Assembly (NCBI GenBank): GCA_905478325.1
Contig: CAJQIB010000008.1
Coordinates: 1 to 64,000 of the forward strand
Reading direction: 5' to 3'
Length of the DNA: 64,000 bases
Origin: an uncultured Flavobacteriales bacterium
GTDB lineage: Bacteria > Bacteroidota > Bacteroidia > Flavobacteriales_D > Sanyastnellaceae
Part shown: piece after piece, positions 15,803 through 24,948 of the stretch
Layout of the letters: each line of letters opens with the position of its first letter
How positions within the stretch are numbered: position 1 is the first letter of the stretch
Notes under the pieces: generated by a model
What the model was told of the DNA's origin: nothing
The model's database searches: none
Seen by the model: the letters and a program-made list of their open reading frames with translations, nothing else
Translations under genes and position numbers: made by a program

Positions 15803-18100
15803 ATGAAACAGTCCATTCTCACACCCCGTATTAGCGATCTTTCTTCAGAGCATCGCTCCCTGTTGGACGAAGTTGGAAATCGTCACCGCGGCAGATCATG
15901 GGCTGAATTCGTTTTTCTCGGATTGGCTGTTTTTTGCTGGAGTGCCGCAACGGGGCAGATTCAGGTGGATCAAACCCTCACCCCGGAAGAGTATGTCAAC
16001 ACCGTGCTTCTTGGTGAAGGTGTTGAAGCGTTCAACGTGACGTATACGGGTGGACTCTCACAATTGGGCTATTTAACCCAAGGGGAAGATTCCTTTTCCA
16101 TCGCTTCAGGATTGGTTCTGAGCACGGATGCTTCAGAAAACCTCGAATGCTCCATCAACACCTGCGACGACTGTCTCGGAGCCGCCTTCGCTGATCCAGA
16201 CTTGCTGGACATCGCCAATTCTGTTCCACCGATGATCGGCCAAAACTTCACCGTAACTTCGGTCAACGATGGATGTGTCTTAGAGTTTGATTTTGTCTCC
16301 GGCGGGGATTCAATTAATTTCAATTACGTCTTCGGATCAGACGAGTACGAGACGTGGATCAATACCCAATACAACGATGTCTTCGCTTTTTTCTTGAGCG
16401 GACCAGGGATTACGGGTCCATTCGATAGCCCAGCTGGATTTCCCGATGGAGCGGTCAACATTGCCGGTGTCCCCGATACCGATCCCATTTTACCCATCAC
16501 CATCTCTTCAGTCAACTCGGGCACAAACGCTGTTTACTACGAAGACAATCAAGGCGGAACCGATGTTTGCATCAACGGCTACACGGTACCGTTTACGGCA
16601 GAATACGCGGTCCAATGCGGCGCAACGTATCACATCAAGCTCGCCATTGCTGACGGCAGTGACACCGCTTTGGAGTCCATCGTGGTTTTAGAAGAAGGCA
16701 GCTTTTCTTCCAATGCCTTTGACCTGGTGGCGAGCGCATCTGTTTCTGGAAATCAGATCTTCCTGGGAGACACGACGGTGGTAGAAAGGTGCAACAATGC
16801 CATCTTCAAAATCATTCGTCCAAGCGCAACGACAGAAGACACGTTGAATGTGACCATCTCAGGTACAGCGACAAACGGTGTCGATTACGAAACCATCGAT
16901 CCGGAAGTGATCATGTTGGTGGGACAATACATCTATGATTTGCCGTTGAATGTTTACGATGATGCAGAAGCAGAAGCTCCCGAAACCGTGACCATCGAGT
17001 ACCTGTACACCAATCTGTGCGGCGACTCCGTCTTGCGATCGGCCACCCTGGTGATACAAGATTTCGAACCTACCGTGCTTGACTTTGAATCTCCTGTGCT
17101 CATTTGTCAGGGAGAAGCCGTTTTGGAAGTCAATCCGATTAGCGGTTACGGACCGTTTACCTATTCTTGGACTACCGGGCCAAATGACACCTTAGCAGTC
17201 AACATTATTAGTACCGATGTTGCCGGCCAAGAAACGGTTACCGTGACTGATGTTTGCGGCATACCGGTGGAGGCTTTACTCATGTATGCGGAACCGCCTG
17301 AATGGGACTTCATTATCAGCCAAAACCCTAGTCCTGTTATTTGTGCAGGGGACAACGTTTACTTGCAGGCAAATACCGCCGAAGATTTGGGACCCCTGGA
17401 ATATGTCTGGTCCACAGGCGGAGATGTGCAAACGGAATTGGTCAATCTGGATACCACCACGACGGTCGTACTGACGGTAACGGACGCATGCGGAACGGAA
17501 AACATCGACAGTTTGTATATCGAAATCCCCGTTTATGATCCCATTACGGTGTATGAAGACGATGTCTGCGTGGGACTTCAGGCCCGGCTCGATCTGGAAG
17601 GAGGTTCAGGCATCTACACCTTCTTTACCTGGCAATATTCAAATTTCGATGCGAATCAGAATCCACAAGATTCCATTTGGTTGCCTGTCGACCAATCCTT
17701 AGACAGCCTCGTCACATTCAACAGTCAGTTTGGCGATTATCAATCAACGACAGAACCAGGCACTATGGAGGTTTGGGCAATCGACCAGTGCGATAGCAGG
17801 GTATCGTTCATGATCAGCCTCATAGTGTGCGACACGGAAATCCCCAATGTCTTCTCTCCAAACAACGACACCTACAATGACTTTTTCAGAATTCCGGGCA
17901 TCGAAGGCTTTCCCAACTCAAGCGTTGAGATTTTCAATCGATGGGGCAATCTGGTCTTTCAGGATAATGACTACAAAGGCGGCTGGGATGGCCGGATGAA
18001 TGGAGACCCCGTTTCTGATGGGACGTACTATTACGTATTGAGGCGGTCGGATGGCGAAACCTTTTATGGCCCGCTCACGATTCTACGCAAGCGCCAGTAA
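15803..18100 (+). CDS. Choice-of-anchor L surface protein with type B T9SS sorting domain
   Basis: The protein is 765 aa. A long N-terminal signal region ends in the hydrophobic stretch FVFLGLAVFCWSAATGQIQ. Residues about 60-330 form a choice-of-anchor L domain: NVTYTGGLSQLGYL, GLVLSTD, FNYVFGSDEYETW, FAFFLSGPGITGP and KLAIADGSDTALES. Repeated immunoglobulin-like strands follow (SVSGNQIFLGDTTVVE and later SWTTGPNDT-type units). The final 85 residues are the gliding-associated type B sorting domain, with IPNVFSPNNDTYNDFF, VEIFNRWGNLVF and GWDGRMNG. T9SS would export it to the surface, where such proteins often act as adhesins. An alternative start exists at 15740. Confidence 0.9.
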   Translation: MKQSILTPRISDLSSEHRSLLDEVGNRHRGRSWAEFVFLGLAVFCWSAATGQIQVDQTLTPEEYVNTVLLGEGVEAFNVTYTGGLSQLGYLTQGEDSFSIASGLVLSTDASENLECSINTCDDCLGAAFADPDLLDIANSVPPMIGQNFTVTSVNDGCVLEFDFVSGGDSINFNYVFGSDEYETWINTQYNDVFAFFLSGPGITGPFDSPAGFPDGAVNIAGVPDTDPILPITISSVNSGTNAVYYEDNQGGTDVCINGYTVPFTAEYAVQCGATYHIKLAIADGSDTALESIVVLEEGSFSSNAFDLVASASVSGNQIFLGDTTVVERCNNAIFKIIRPSATTEDTLNVTISGTATNGVDYETIDPEVIMLVGQYIYDLPLNVYDDAEAEAPETVTIEYLYTNLCGDSVLRSATLVIQDFEPTVLDFESPVLICQGEAVLEVNPISGYGPFTYSWTTGPNDTLAVNIISTDVAGQETVTVTDVCGIPVEALLMYAEPPEWDFIISQNPSPVICAGDNVYLQANTAEDLGPLEYVWSTGGDVQTELVNLDTTTTVVLTVTDACGTENIDSLYIEIPVYDPITVYEDDVCVGLQARLDLEGGSGIYTFFTWQYSNFDANQNPQDSIWLPVDQSLDSLVTFNSQFGDYQSTTEPGTMEVWAIDQCDSRVSFMISLIVCDTEIPNVFSPNNDTYNDFFRIPGIEGFPNSSVEIFNRWGNLVFQDNDYKGGWDGRMNGDPVSDGTYYYVLRRSDGETFYGPLTILRKRQ

Positions 18101-18121
18101 ACGTGCAAGCACGTTGAAACC

Positions 18122-19024
18122 CTAACTCTGCTTGTAAAATAAGTGCATAACCACGGCATGCGGCAGCGTGATGGTCGAGATAATGATCAAGGCCAACAAC
18201 GGAATGGACACCGGTATGAAATCAATCCAGGAAAGCCAAAACGTGACCATTGTGAAAAATACGCTCAACAGAGAATAAGGCATCAAGAGTCTTAGAAAGT
18301 CACGCAAGGAAAACGCATCCTCCTCCTTTTTCAAAAACTGAAATTCTTGACTCATCACGCGCAGTGAATGCAACACCACAAAATACATGGTGAAGCCAAT
18401 GATGAACGGAAACAAGAAGAACGTCAGATGGATCAGAGCCAGGAGGAAGAGTTCTCCACCCAGCCGATTCCAATCAAAGGAGCCCCTCTGAATAAAGACG
18501 AAGAGCATACCCACTGTCAAGGCATTCAACGCGATGAACGCTTCAGATAGAAATGCATGTTGATATACAGCCTGAAAAACTGCGGTATCCTTGAAAAACT
18601 CGGTATACCCTATCAGCTCCTCTGTATTGTAATAAATAAGCGTCAGCAGCAACGTCAGCCCCCAAGTCAGAAACAAAAAAGGACGTAGAAATGATCGTTT
18701 CAGCTTCAGGTCATTGAGTTGACTTTCTCCAAAATGAAACGCTGAAAGCACTAGAAAAAAGACAAAACTCCACAAGGGCTCAACAAGCCAGCCGACTAAA
18801 AACAAGAGAATCAGTCCGAGATAAGCCCCGTAAAACTTCAGTTGGGATGCGGTATTCTTTTTAAAGAACAATACGTGATCAATGGCCCCATGCGGGATTC
18901 CAAAGGCCAGAATCAACACTGATGCAACGGCAAGTTGCTGTTCAATACTGATATCAGTATAGGCCTCAAATACATGGTACAGCGCATACAGGCAAACCAC
19001 AAAAATGAAGGTGAACCAATTCAT
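18122..19024 (-). CDS. blh: Brp/Blh family beta-carotene 15,15'-dioxygenase
   Basis: This polytopic membrane protein (300 aa) has the histidine pattern of the Brp/Blh family, which cleaves beta-carotene into two retinals: GIPHGAIDH (His45, His50), SAFHFGE (His97), VVLHS (His219) and TLPHAVVMH (His289, His294). These residues bind the catalytic iron. Retinal is normally made for a microbial rhodopsin, but no rhodopsin or carotenoid gene lies in this window, so the partner must be elsewhere. A -7-like box ends 4 nt before the ATG. It converges on the adhesin gene, 21 bp away, with no T-tailed terminator. Confidence 0.88.
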   Translation of the reverse strand: MNWFTFIFVVCLYALYHVFEAYTDISIEQQLAVASVLILAFGIPHGAIDHVLFFKKNTASQLKFYGAYLGLILLFLVGWLVEPLWSFVFFLVLSAFHFGESQLNDLKLKRSFLRPFLFLTWGLTLLLTLIYYNTEELIGYTEFFKDTAVFQAVYQHAFLSEAFIALNALTVGMLFVFIQRGSFDWNRLGGELFLLALIHLTFFLFPFIIGFTMYFVVLHSLRVMSQEFQFLKKEEDAFSLRDFLRLLMPYSLLSVFFTMVTFWLSWIDFIPVSIPLLALIIISTITLPHAVVMHLFYKQS

Positions 19025-19028
19025 CTGA

Positions 19029-19036
19029 CGAAAATA
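19029..19036 (-). promoter_or_regulatory. -7-like box (TATTTTCG) 4 nt before blh
   Basis: It matches TAnnTTTG except for C at the seventh base. The spacer is TCAG, then ATG at 19024. Confidence 0.45.
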
Positions 19037-19072
19037 GAGTCAAGACTTGAACGACCTTCATTTCAAGGGCTC

Positions 19073-19116
19073 AAAAAAAAAACGGAACCAATCTCGAAGT
19101 GAGAAAGATTCCGTTT
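19073..19116 (-). terminator. Intrinsic terminator after tRNA-Val
   Basis: On the minus strand, AAACGGAA pairs with TTCCGTTT around a 21-nt loop and is followed by a run of ten T, immediately behind the tRNA. Confidence 0.75.
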
Positions 19117-19119
19117 TGG

Positions 19120-19194
19120 TGGGCGATGAGAGACTCGAACTCCCGACCCCCTCGGTGTAAACGAGGTGCTCTGAACCAACTGAGCTAATCGCCC
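19120..19194 (-). tRNA. tRNA-Val (UAC)
   Basis: The cloverleaf is 75 nt. The acceptor GGGCGAT pairs with ATCGCCC, the anticodon stem CCTCG/CGAGG encloses loop TTTACAC (anticodon TAC), and the T loop is TTCGAGT. CCA is encoded at 19117-19119, unlike the tRNA-Phe in this window. Confidence 0.97.
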
Positions 19195-19237
19195 TAAGGG
19201 GTGCAAAGATAATCCAAATTTCACGTTCTCTGCATTG

Positions 19238-19245
19238 TACTTTTG
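19238..19245 (+). promoter_or_regulatory. -7 promoter box (TACTTTTG) 5 nt before the methyltransferase start
   Basis: This is a perfect TAnnTTTG, with spacer GTAAG and then GTG at 19251. The distance predicts that transcription starts at or next to the start codon. Confidence 0.55.
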
Positions 19246-19250
19246 GTAAG

Positions 19251-20033
19251 GTGAAAAATATTTGGCTACATCGCATTCAAAGTTGGTTTAAATGGCTCAA
19301 GGAATCCAATTCTTGGAGGGCCGTTCATCCCCCATGGTTGTTTGGTGTGTTGCAAACAATGCACCAAATGGAAGGGCACAATCCTGCGATTGAAACCCTT
19401 CGAAAAAAATTACGCGCCGACACTACCCCCATTCAACGCTTGGACTTTGGCGCGGGATCGCAATCACATTCAGAAACAGTGGGAGATGTCGCGCGAAACT
19501 CCCTCAAACGCCCCCGCCATGCGGTTGCGTTAGGAAACCTATCCCGAAGCATACAGGCAGAGCATATCCTTGAATTGGGAACCTCCCTCGGCTTGACGAC
19601 TGCATACCTCGCCAATCAATCGAACACGGTCACCACGTGTGAGGGAGATCCAGCCATTGCTGCGTTGGCAAAAGCACAATGGGATGCACTTGGGCTCACC
19701 AACATCACCCTTCACGAAGGTCGATTTTCCGACACGCTTCCTCTGCTCATGGCACAATGGAAGAAATCCAACCATCCCGGTTTTGACCTGATTTTCATCG
19801 ATGGCCATCATATCGGGAGCGCATTGTTAGCGTATGTCGACGTTTTGAAACCATGGCTTCGCCCGAGAGGCGTGCTCGTTTGCGATGACATCCACTGGTC
19901 ACCTGACATGGAAAATGCATGGCTGGAGTTGACCCACGACCCGCATTGGACCAATGGTGCGGACTTCTATGAGTGGGGGCTATTGACCGCCAATCCTGAT
20001 TTATCCAAAGAAATCCGGAGCATCCGGCTTTAA
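19251..20033 (+). CDS. Class I SAM-dependent methyltransferase
   Basis: The protein is 260 aa. The SAM-binding glycine motif ILELGTSLGLTTAYLA is near residue 105. An acidic ribose-binding residue (VTTCEGDPAIAALA), FDLIFIDGHH and GVLVCDDIHW follow, as in catechol-type O-methyltransferases. The N-terminal VHPPWLFGVLQTM region corresponds to a HSPF-type segment seen in many Bacteroidetes homologues. The start is GTG at 19251, supported by the adjoining promoter box; the substrate is unknown. The sensor kinase gene begins 48 bp downstream with its own box. Confidence 0.85.
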   Translation: MKNIWLHRIQSWFKWLKESNSWRAVHPPWLFGVLQTMHQMEGHNPAIETLRKKLRADTTPIQRLDFGAGSQSHSETVGDVARNSLKRPRHAVALGNLSRSIQAEHILELGTSLGLTTAYLANQSNTVTTCEGDPAIAALAKAQWDALGLTNITLHEGRFSDTLPLLMAQWKKSNHPGFDLIFIDGHHIGSALLAYVDVLKPWLRPRGVLVCDDIHWSPDMENAWLELTHDPHWTNGADFYEWGLLTANPDLSKEIRSIRL

Positions 20034-20069
20034 CGTCCTCTTCTGACACACGGCCATGCTCTTGTGCAG

Positions 20070-20077
20070 TAATTTCG
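20070..20077 (+). promoter_or_regulatory. -7-like box (TAATTTCG) 4 nt before the sensor kinase start
   Basis: It matches TAnnTTTG except at the seventh base. The spacer is CAGC, then ATG at 20082. Confidence 0.45.
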
Positions 20078-20081
20078 CAGC

Positions 20082-21017
20082 ATGTTGATGAAGCGATTTG
20101 GCGCTAAACAGAGAGTTTGGTTGACCGCATTCTTGGGAGCCTACATTCTATTGCAATTCAGTTGGTGGGCGTGGCTACTCATTTCGTTACAGGATGAAGC
20201 GGTCTCCATCGCAGCAGGAAATGCTCCGCAGCTGCGCGCGCGATCAACCCATATGATCCTCGGAGAAGGGTTGGTCTTTTTACTCATCCTCGCACTGGGG
20301 TTTCGGGTTATTTGGAAAGGCCTCCGGCGAGACCAACAGCGCGCTGAAAAAGAACGAAATTTCCTACTGGCCGTCACCCACGAACTGAAAACACCCATTG
20401 CGGCCATTCGCCTCGCCTTGGACACGTTGCAAAAACACCGGGTCGACGCAGAAACCTCAACCGAGCTCTTGAACGAAGCCCAAATAGGAACGCAACGACT
20501 CGAGCAGCGCGTAGAAAACATTTTGCAAAGCAATCGATTGGTTTTCGGGAAGCACTTGAGCAGCGAGGCCTATGATGCCGAAGAAATTCTATCCGAAGCC
20601 ATTCGACGCAACCGCATCGGCCAATTTCGAAATCGAGAAGTCCTGTTCACGCAGGAAGGAAGTCCTCAAGGGTTGCTCGAAGGGGATCCTGATGCGCTCA
20701 CCCTCGCATGGGGAAACTTGATTGAAAACGCACTGAAATACAGCCCAGAAGGGGAACCTCTCCGCATTCACATGGCATGGAAAAACAACGCCATGCTCTG
20801 TCAGATCGATGATGGAGGCTCAGGCATTCCAGCGGCAATGCGCAAACACGTGTTGCAACAATTCAAACGGGTCGAAAGCCAAAGCAATATTGAAGGGACT
20901 GGTCTCGGTTTGTACCTAGCCAACCAAATCATTGACATGCACCACGGCAAACTATCCATTGAAACCAGTCAAAGAGGAGGCTGTCTCGTCACCACTACCA
21001 TACCATTCAACCCATGA
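20082..21017 (+). CDS. Sensor histidine kinase
   Basis: The protein is 311 aa. Two membrane segments (about 13-36 and 58-78) bracket a very short periplasmic loop of about 20 residues, so it may sense the membrane itself. The H-box LLAVTHELKTPIAAI carries His100. The N-box GNLIENALKYS, G1 box QIDDGGSGIP and G2 box GTGLGLYLA form the ATPase domain. No response regulator is adjacent. Its TGA overlaps the gpmI ATG by 4 bp (ATGA), so kinase and glycolytic enzyme are translationally coupled. Confidence 0.92.
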   Translation: MLMKRFGAKQRVWLTAFLGAYILLQFSWWAWLLISLQDEAVSIAAGNAPQLRARSTHMILGEGLVFLLILALGFRVIWKGLRRDQQRAEKERNFLLAVTHELKTPIAAIRLALDTLQKHRVDAETSTELLNEAQIGTQRLEQRVENILQSNRLVFGKHLSSEAYDAEEILSEAIRRNRIGQFRNREVLFTQEGSPQGLLEGDPDALTLAWGNLIENALKYSPEGEPLRIHMAWKNNAMLCQIDDGGSGIPAAMRKHVLQQFKRVESQSNIEGTGLGLYLANQIIDMHHGKLSIETSQRGGCLVTTTIPFNP

Positions 21018-22528
21018 ACCCGACCAATTCTTCCCGATGTGCCTTGATCATTCTTGATGGTTGGGGCATTGGAAACAATGACGACTCCAATGCCATCGCG
21101 GCAGCCAACACGCCTTTTATGGACCGTTTGCTTTGCAACACGCCCAACGCCACCTTGAGGACGGACAGTGAGCATGTGGGCCTGCCAGAAGGACAGATGG
21201 GCAACAGCGAAGTGGGGCACATGAACATTGGAGCGGGACGCATCGTGTACCAAGACTTGTTGCGCATTGATCGGGCTGTAGCAGATGGGTCCTTCGAGCA
21301 AGAAGCCTCGTTGCAGCGTGCGTTCGAAGTAGCCAGCGCACCGGGTGTCCGATTGCATCTCATGGGATTGGTTTCCAAGGGAGGGGTTCACGCCCAACAA
21401 GCCCACCTCAATGCGCTGTGTAGGGCCGCAAAAAAGGCGGATGTCGGCGATTTTGTCGTGCATGCGTTTACCGATGGCCGCGATACAGCACCCCGAACAG
21501 GCCGAGGATACATTGCGGAACTCGAAGAAGTCTTGAAAGAAACGGGCGGACGCATTGCCAGTGTCCACGGGCGCTACTTCAGCATGGATCGCGACAACCG
21601 CTGGGAACGAATCAGTCGGTCATATGCCACCTTAATTCGAGGAGAAGGAGATGTCTTTGCCACAGCCGACGCAGGCATCGCCTCGCACTATAACGCGGGC
21701 ACCACCGATGAATTCATACCGCCATTTGTGATTGGAGAAGCCACTCCGATTGCACCCAACGATGTCGTCATCTGCTTCAATTTTCGGACAGACCGTTGCC
21801 GTGAAATCACATCGGCATTGACCCAAAAGCCCTATCCAGAATTTGGCATGTCACCCTTGGCGTTGCACTACGTGACGATGACCAATTACGATGACACATT
21901 TACCGGTGTTCACACCATTTACGACAAGCCCAATCTCGAGCATACGCTGGGCGAAACATTGGCGTTGGTAGGAAAATCGCAAATCCGCATTGCCGAAACA
22001 GAAAAGTATCCGCATGTTACCTTCTTTTTCAATGGAGGCCGCGAACAGCCCTTCGAAGGGGAATCGCGGATGATGGCGCACAGTCCCAAAGTGGCCACCT
22101 ATGACCTGCAACCCGAAATGTCCGCGCATGAGATCGTCGCTTCCATCGTCCCAGAATTGGAAGCCGGAAGACCAGACTTCGTCTGTCTCAACTTTGCCAA
22201 CCCAGACATGGTCGGTCACACCGGTGTCTTTGACGCCATTGTCAAGGCAGTTGAAACCACCGATTCCTGTTTGAAACAAATTGTGGAAGCCGGGGCACAT
22301 CAAGGCTACAACTTCATCATCATCGCGGACCATGGAAATGCGGACTATGCGCGAAACCCAGACGGATCTCCACACACAGCTCACACGACGAATCCGGTAC
22401 CCGTTTTGATTTTATCCGACCAGGTGACCGAAGCTCACGACGGAATCCTTGCTGATGTGGCCCCCACGGTATTGAAACTGATGGGAGTCGTGCAACCGGA
22501 AGCGATGACAGGCTCGGCGCTTTATTGA
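21014..22528 (+). CDS. gpmI: 2,3-bisphosphoglycerate-independent phosphoglycerate mutase
   Basis: The enzyme (504 aa) interconverts 3- and 2-phosphoglycerate in glycolysis using two manganese ions. The alkaline-phosphatase fold is plain: LIILDGWGIG with metal Asp15, GQMGNSEVGHMNIGAGR with the nucleophile Ser65, HAFTDGRDTAP, and C-terminal metal ligands in NPDMVGHTG and IIADHGNADYA. It is the second gene of the sensor-kinase unit. Its 3' end overlaps the convergent folC gene by 7 bp. Confidence 0.97.
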   Translation: MNPTNSSRCALIILDGWGIGNNDDSNAIAAANTPFMDRLLCNTPNATLRTDSEHVGLPEGQMGNSEVGHMNIGAGRIVYQDLLRIDRAVADGSFEQEASLQRAFEVASAPGVRLHLMGLVSKGGVHAQQAHLNALCRAAKKADVGDFVVHAFTDGRDTAPRTGRGYIAELEEVLKETGGRIASVHGRYFSMDRDNRWERISRSYATLIRGEGDVFATADAGIASHYNAGTTDEFIPPFVIGEATPIAPNDVVICFNFRTDRCREITSALTQKPYPEFGMSPLALHYVTMTNYDDTFTGVHTIYDKPNLEHTLGETLALVGKSQIRIAETEKYPHVTFFFNGGREQPFEGESRMMAHSPKVATYDLQPEMSAHEIVASIVPELEAGRPDFVCLNFANPDMVGHTGVFDAIVKAVETTDSCLKQIVEAGAHQGYNFIIIADHGNADYARNPDGSPHTAHTTNPVPVLILSDQVTEAHDGILADVAPTVLKLMGVVQPEAMTGSALY

Positions 22529-23748
22529 AGCACCTTTAACGCCTCTGCTGCGACAAAGATGCTTCCCATCACCACGACGAGGTCCTCGGCTTCTGCCTGG
22601 TCGCAGGCCACAGTTATAGCATTTTCAACGGAAGAGTGAGCAGTCCCCCTGCGATCTACCGCATGCGCTGCCGCCTGTAATGTCGAGGCATCCATAGAAC
22701 GCGGGATGTCGGCTGCGCAGAAGAAATACTCGGCTTCGTTAGGCAGTAACGACCAGAATCCGCTCAAATCTTTGTCTGCTACCGTGCCCATTACAATCAA
22801 CAGGCGGGCACGTTGAATCGTCTTTATCGCGTCCGTAAATCGTTCCAAACCGTCGACATTGTGCGCGCAATCCACCAAAACTCGCGCCCCAGAATCCAAC
22901 GGAGCCATCCATTCCCAACGCCCTCGATGGCCTGTCGGATGGACCGATGAAGGGCGGACCCAACTCCTCCATCCCGGCTGATCTCCGAGTACTTCCAGTA
23001 TCTTATTTGCAGTCGCTTCATTTTCAGGCCAAAAAGGACCTGACTCGATGGAAGCTGGATTCGACGGGTTGGCATAGTACACTTCACTTCCTGAACGCAA
23101 CGCCGCAGCTAAAATGACCGACTGTGCTTCAGGCCGCATGCGTCCCAACACCACCGGAACACCGTCCTTTAAAATTCCCGCCTTCTCCGCAGCGATGCTT
23201 CGAATGTCATTCCCTAAAAATTGCTGGTGGTCCCATCCAATATTGGTGACTGCTGTAACCAGAGGCGTTGGAAAAATATTCGTGCTGTCCAAACGGCCTC
23301 CCATTCCGGTTTCCAACACCACGACATCCACCTGCTCCTCCACAAACCAGAGCAACGCCAATCCAAAGGTCCATTCAAAAAAAGAGGGCTGATATGACCA
23401 GGTTGGCAACTCTTCTCGGAAACGATTCACACGCTCGGCGACCCAGGATTCCGGCGGCATTTCACCGCACACCTGCATGCGTTCTCTAAAATCATTGAGG
23501 TGTGGTGAAGTGAAGAGTCCCACACGATAGCCCGTTTCAGTCAAGGCATTGGAAACCGCTGTACAGACCGACCCTTTGCCATTGGTGCCTGCGACATGGA
23601 TGACGCCTTCCAAGTGTAAATCAGGACGGCCCATCCTCTCCAAAACATACCTCGTTCCATCCAGATTGGCTTTGTACGCCGCCGGGCCTTGTCGTTGAAA
23701 CATAGGCAGCTGCTGGAACAGCCAATCCGTTGCTTCCAAGTTCGTCAT
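22522..23748 (-). CDS. folC: Folylpolyglutamate synthase / dihydrofolate synthase
   Basis: FolC (408 aa) adds glutamate to dihydropteroate and folates, using ATP, in the cytoplasm. It is Mur-ligase-like: P-loop HVAGTNGKGSV near residue 50, the omega-loop and TSPHLNDFRERM segment, then VVLETGMGGRLDSTN and GWDHQQFLG. The C-terminal domain has LVDCAHNVDGL. Its ATG overlaps the tonB stop by 4 bp, making it the last gene of exbB-exbD-tonB-folC. Confidence 0.95.
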   Translation of the reverse strand: MTNLEATDWLFQQLPMFQRQGPAAYKANLDGTRYVLERMGRPDLHLEGVIHVAGTNGKGSVCTAVSNALTETGYRVGLFTSPHLNDFRERMQVCGEMPPESWVAERVNRFREELPTWSYQPSFFEWTFGLALLWFVEEQVDVVVLETGMGGRLDSTNIFPTPLVTAVTNIGWDHQQFLGNDIRSIAAEKAGILKDGVPVVLGRMRPEAQSVILAAALRSGSEVYYANPSNPASIESGPFWPENEATANKILEVLGDQPGWRSWVRPSSVHPTGHRGRWEWMAPLDSGARVLVDCAHNVDGLERFTDAIKTIQRARLLIVMGTVADKDLSGFWSLLPNEAEYFFCAADIPRSMDASTLQAAAHAVDRRGTAHSSVENAITVACDQAEAEDLVVVMGSIFVAAEALKVLQ

Positions 23749-24551
23749 TCGAGCTCGAAGCGAATGTTCAAATATCCCCTGCGCACTGGCTTGGCTGGAT
23801 CCGCCGTGAACTTGGCCGTTTTCGCCGCGCGAATGGCCAATTCAACGTGATGCGACTCGGAGAATGTTGAATTCACACGATCAAACGTTGCTGAGGTCAC
23901 GGCACCTGATTTATCAACGATAATATTCACCCGAATCACCCCTTCTTGTTGGGGTTTTTCGTCCAACATGGGCTTCCCTATTCTTCGTCCACCCTCAAGT
24001 GCCCAGTCTCCATTGTCACCACTGACCAATCCCTTTCCGTCAATCTTTCCGGTTTCATTGCCTTCATTGCCTGCCCCTTGCTCACTCGCCCCTTGCGAAC
24101 CTCCGCCGCCTGAGGTGGTCAATGAACTGAATGCATTTGAAAGTGCCGATGACACCGTTCGTTCAGGCTCAGGCTCAACGGGCTCAGGTTTCTCTTCAAC
24201 CGGCTCAGGTTCCGTTGGAACAGCCATTTCAGATGCTGATTGGGTTGCGATGGGATCGACTGCGGGGGACTCCTCCGAAACAGATTGGGATTCTGCCGAT
24301 TGGACAGCCTCCTGAATGGTTTCTGACGGAACCTCCGATTCCACATCCCCGGAAGCTTCCTCCGCGTCGCCAAGATCGGCAAACCCGACGGCCACATATT
24401 GTTCACCTGGAGGAGGATTCGAAATGGTAAACGCCGTGATGAAAAAACAGCCAATGACACCCAGAATAAACAACAGCGCTGTCACCCCAGCAGCTTTCCG
24501 CTGGTTCTTCTTTTCCACCGCTTGTCGGCGTATTTCCATGGGAGCGCTCAT
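23745..24551 (-). CDS. tonB: TonB family energy transducer
   Basis: The protein is 268 aa. A cytoplasmic N-terminus (about 20 residues) leads into one membrane anchor (VTALLFILGVIGCFFITAF). A periplasmic linker rich in Glu, Ser and Pro (EPEPVEEKPEPVEPEPE) and a Gly-rich stretch follow. The C-terminal domain, GVIRVNIIVDKSGAVTSATF to YLNIRFELE, resembles the TonB receptor-contact fold. It would carry proton-motive energy from ExbB-ExbD to outer-membrane receptors; a TolA-like role is possible. It lies just after exbD and overlaps folC by 4 bp. Confidence 0.85.
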   Translation of the reverse strand: MSAPMEIRRQAVEKKNQRKAAGVTALLFILGVIGCFFITAFTISNPPPGEQYVAVGFADLGDAEEASGDVESEVPSETIQEAVQSAESQSVSEESPAVDPIATQSASEMAVPTEPEPVEEKPEPVEPEPERTVSSALSNAFSSLTTSGGGGSQGASEQGAGNEGNETGKIDGKGLVSGDNGDWALEGGRRIGKPMLDEKPQQEGVIRVNIIVDKSGAVTSATFDRVNSTFSESHHVELAIRAAKTAKFTADPAKPVRRGYLNIRFELE

Positions 24552-24555
24552 CCGC

Positions 24556-24948
24556 TTACTTCTTGGGAGTTGCGCCCAACATTATTTTCCATTCGTTGGC
24601 TTTCGCCATGCCAATGACCTCGACCGTTTGCCCTGTTGGCACAGCCGCATCCACCTGCAAATAGATCACGGGATCGGCTGTATCAGCCATGCGAATGCGA
24701 ATGAGCGATTCCAAATCATCTGAGTCGACTTGGCCTCCATTGAGATAATACGTCCCATTAGGCTTGATGCTCACCGTCATTTTGGACGTTACCGAATTGG
24801 TTCCCTTGGCTTGTGGCAATTCCACATTGACACCGTTGCTTACGAGCGTTGACAAAATGATGAAGAAAATCAACAGCAAGAAAACCAAGTCCGTCATAGA
24901 GGACATGTTTCCCGTCACACTGATTTTATTGCGTTGACCTAGATTCAT
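24556..24948 (-). CDS. exbD: ExbD/TolR family biopolymer transport protein
   Basis: ExbD (130 aa) has one membrane segment, SMTDLVFLLLIFFIILSTLV, with the proton-channel aspartate in its first part, and a small periplasmic domain (MTVSIKPNGTYYLNGGQVD). It works with ExbB as a proton-driven stator. The gene overlaps exbB by 4 bp and is followed by tonB. Confidence 0.92.
   Translation of the reverse strand: MNLGQRNKISVTGNMSSMTDLVFLLLIFFIILSTLVSNGVNVELPQAKGTNSVTSKMTVSIKPNGTYYLNGGQVDSDDLESLIRIRMADTADPVIYLQVDAAVPTGQTVEVIGMAKANEWKIMLGATPKK

Noticed and set aside
18100-18115. Inverted repeat AACGTG-CAAG-CACGTT between the adhesin gene and blh
   Set aside because: The stem is short and there is no T-run on either strand, so I do not call it a terminator.
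19058-19276. A 72-codon minus-strand reading frame
   Set aside because: It runs through tRNA-Val and its terminator; the peptide is the familiar artefact of translating a tRNA gene.
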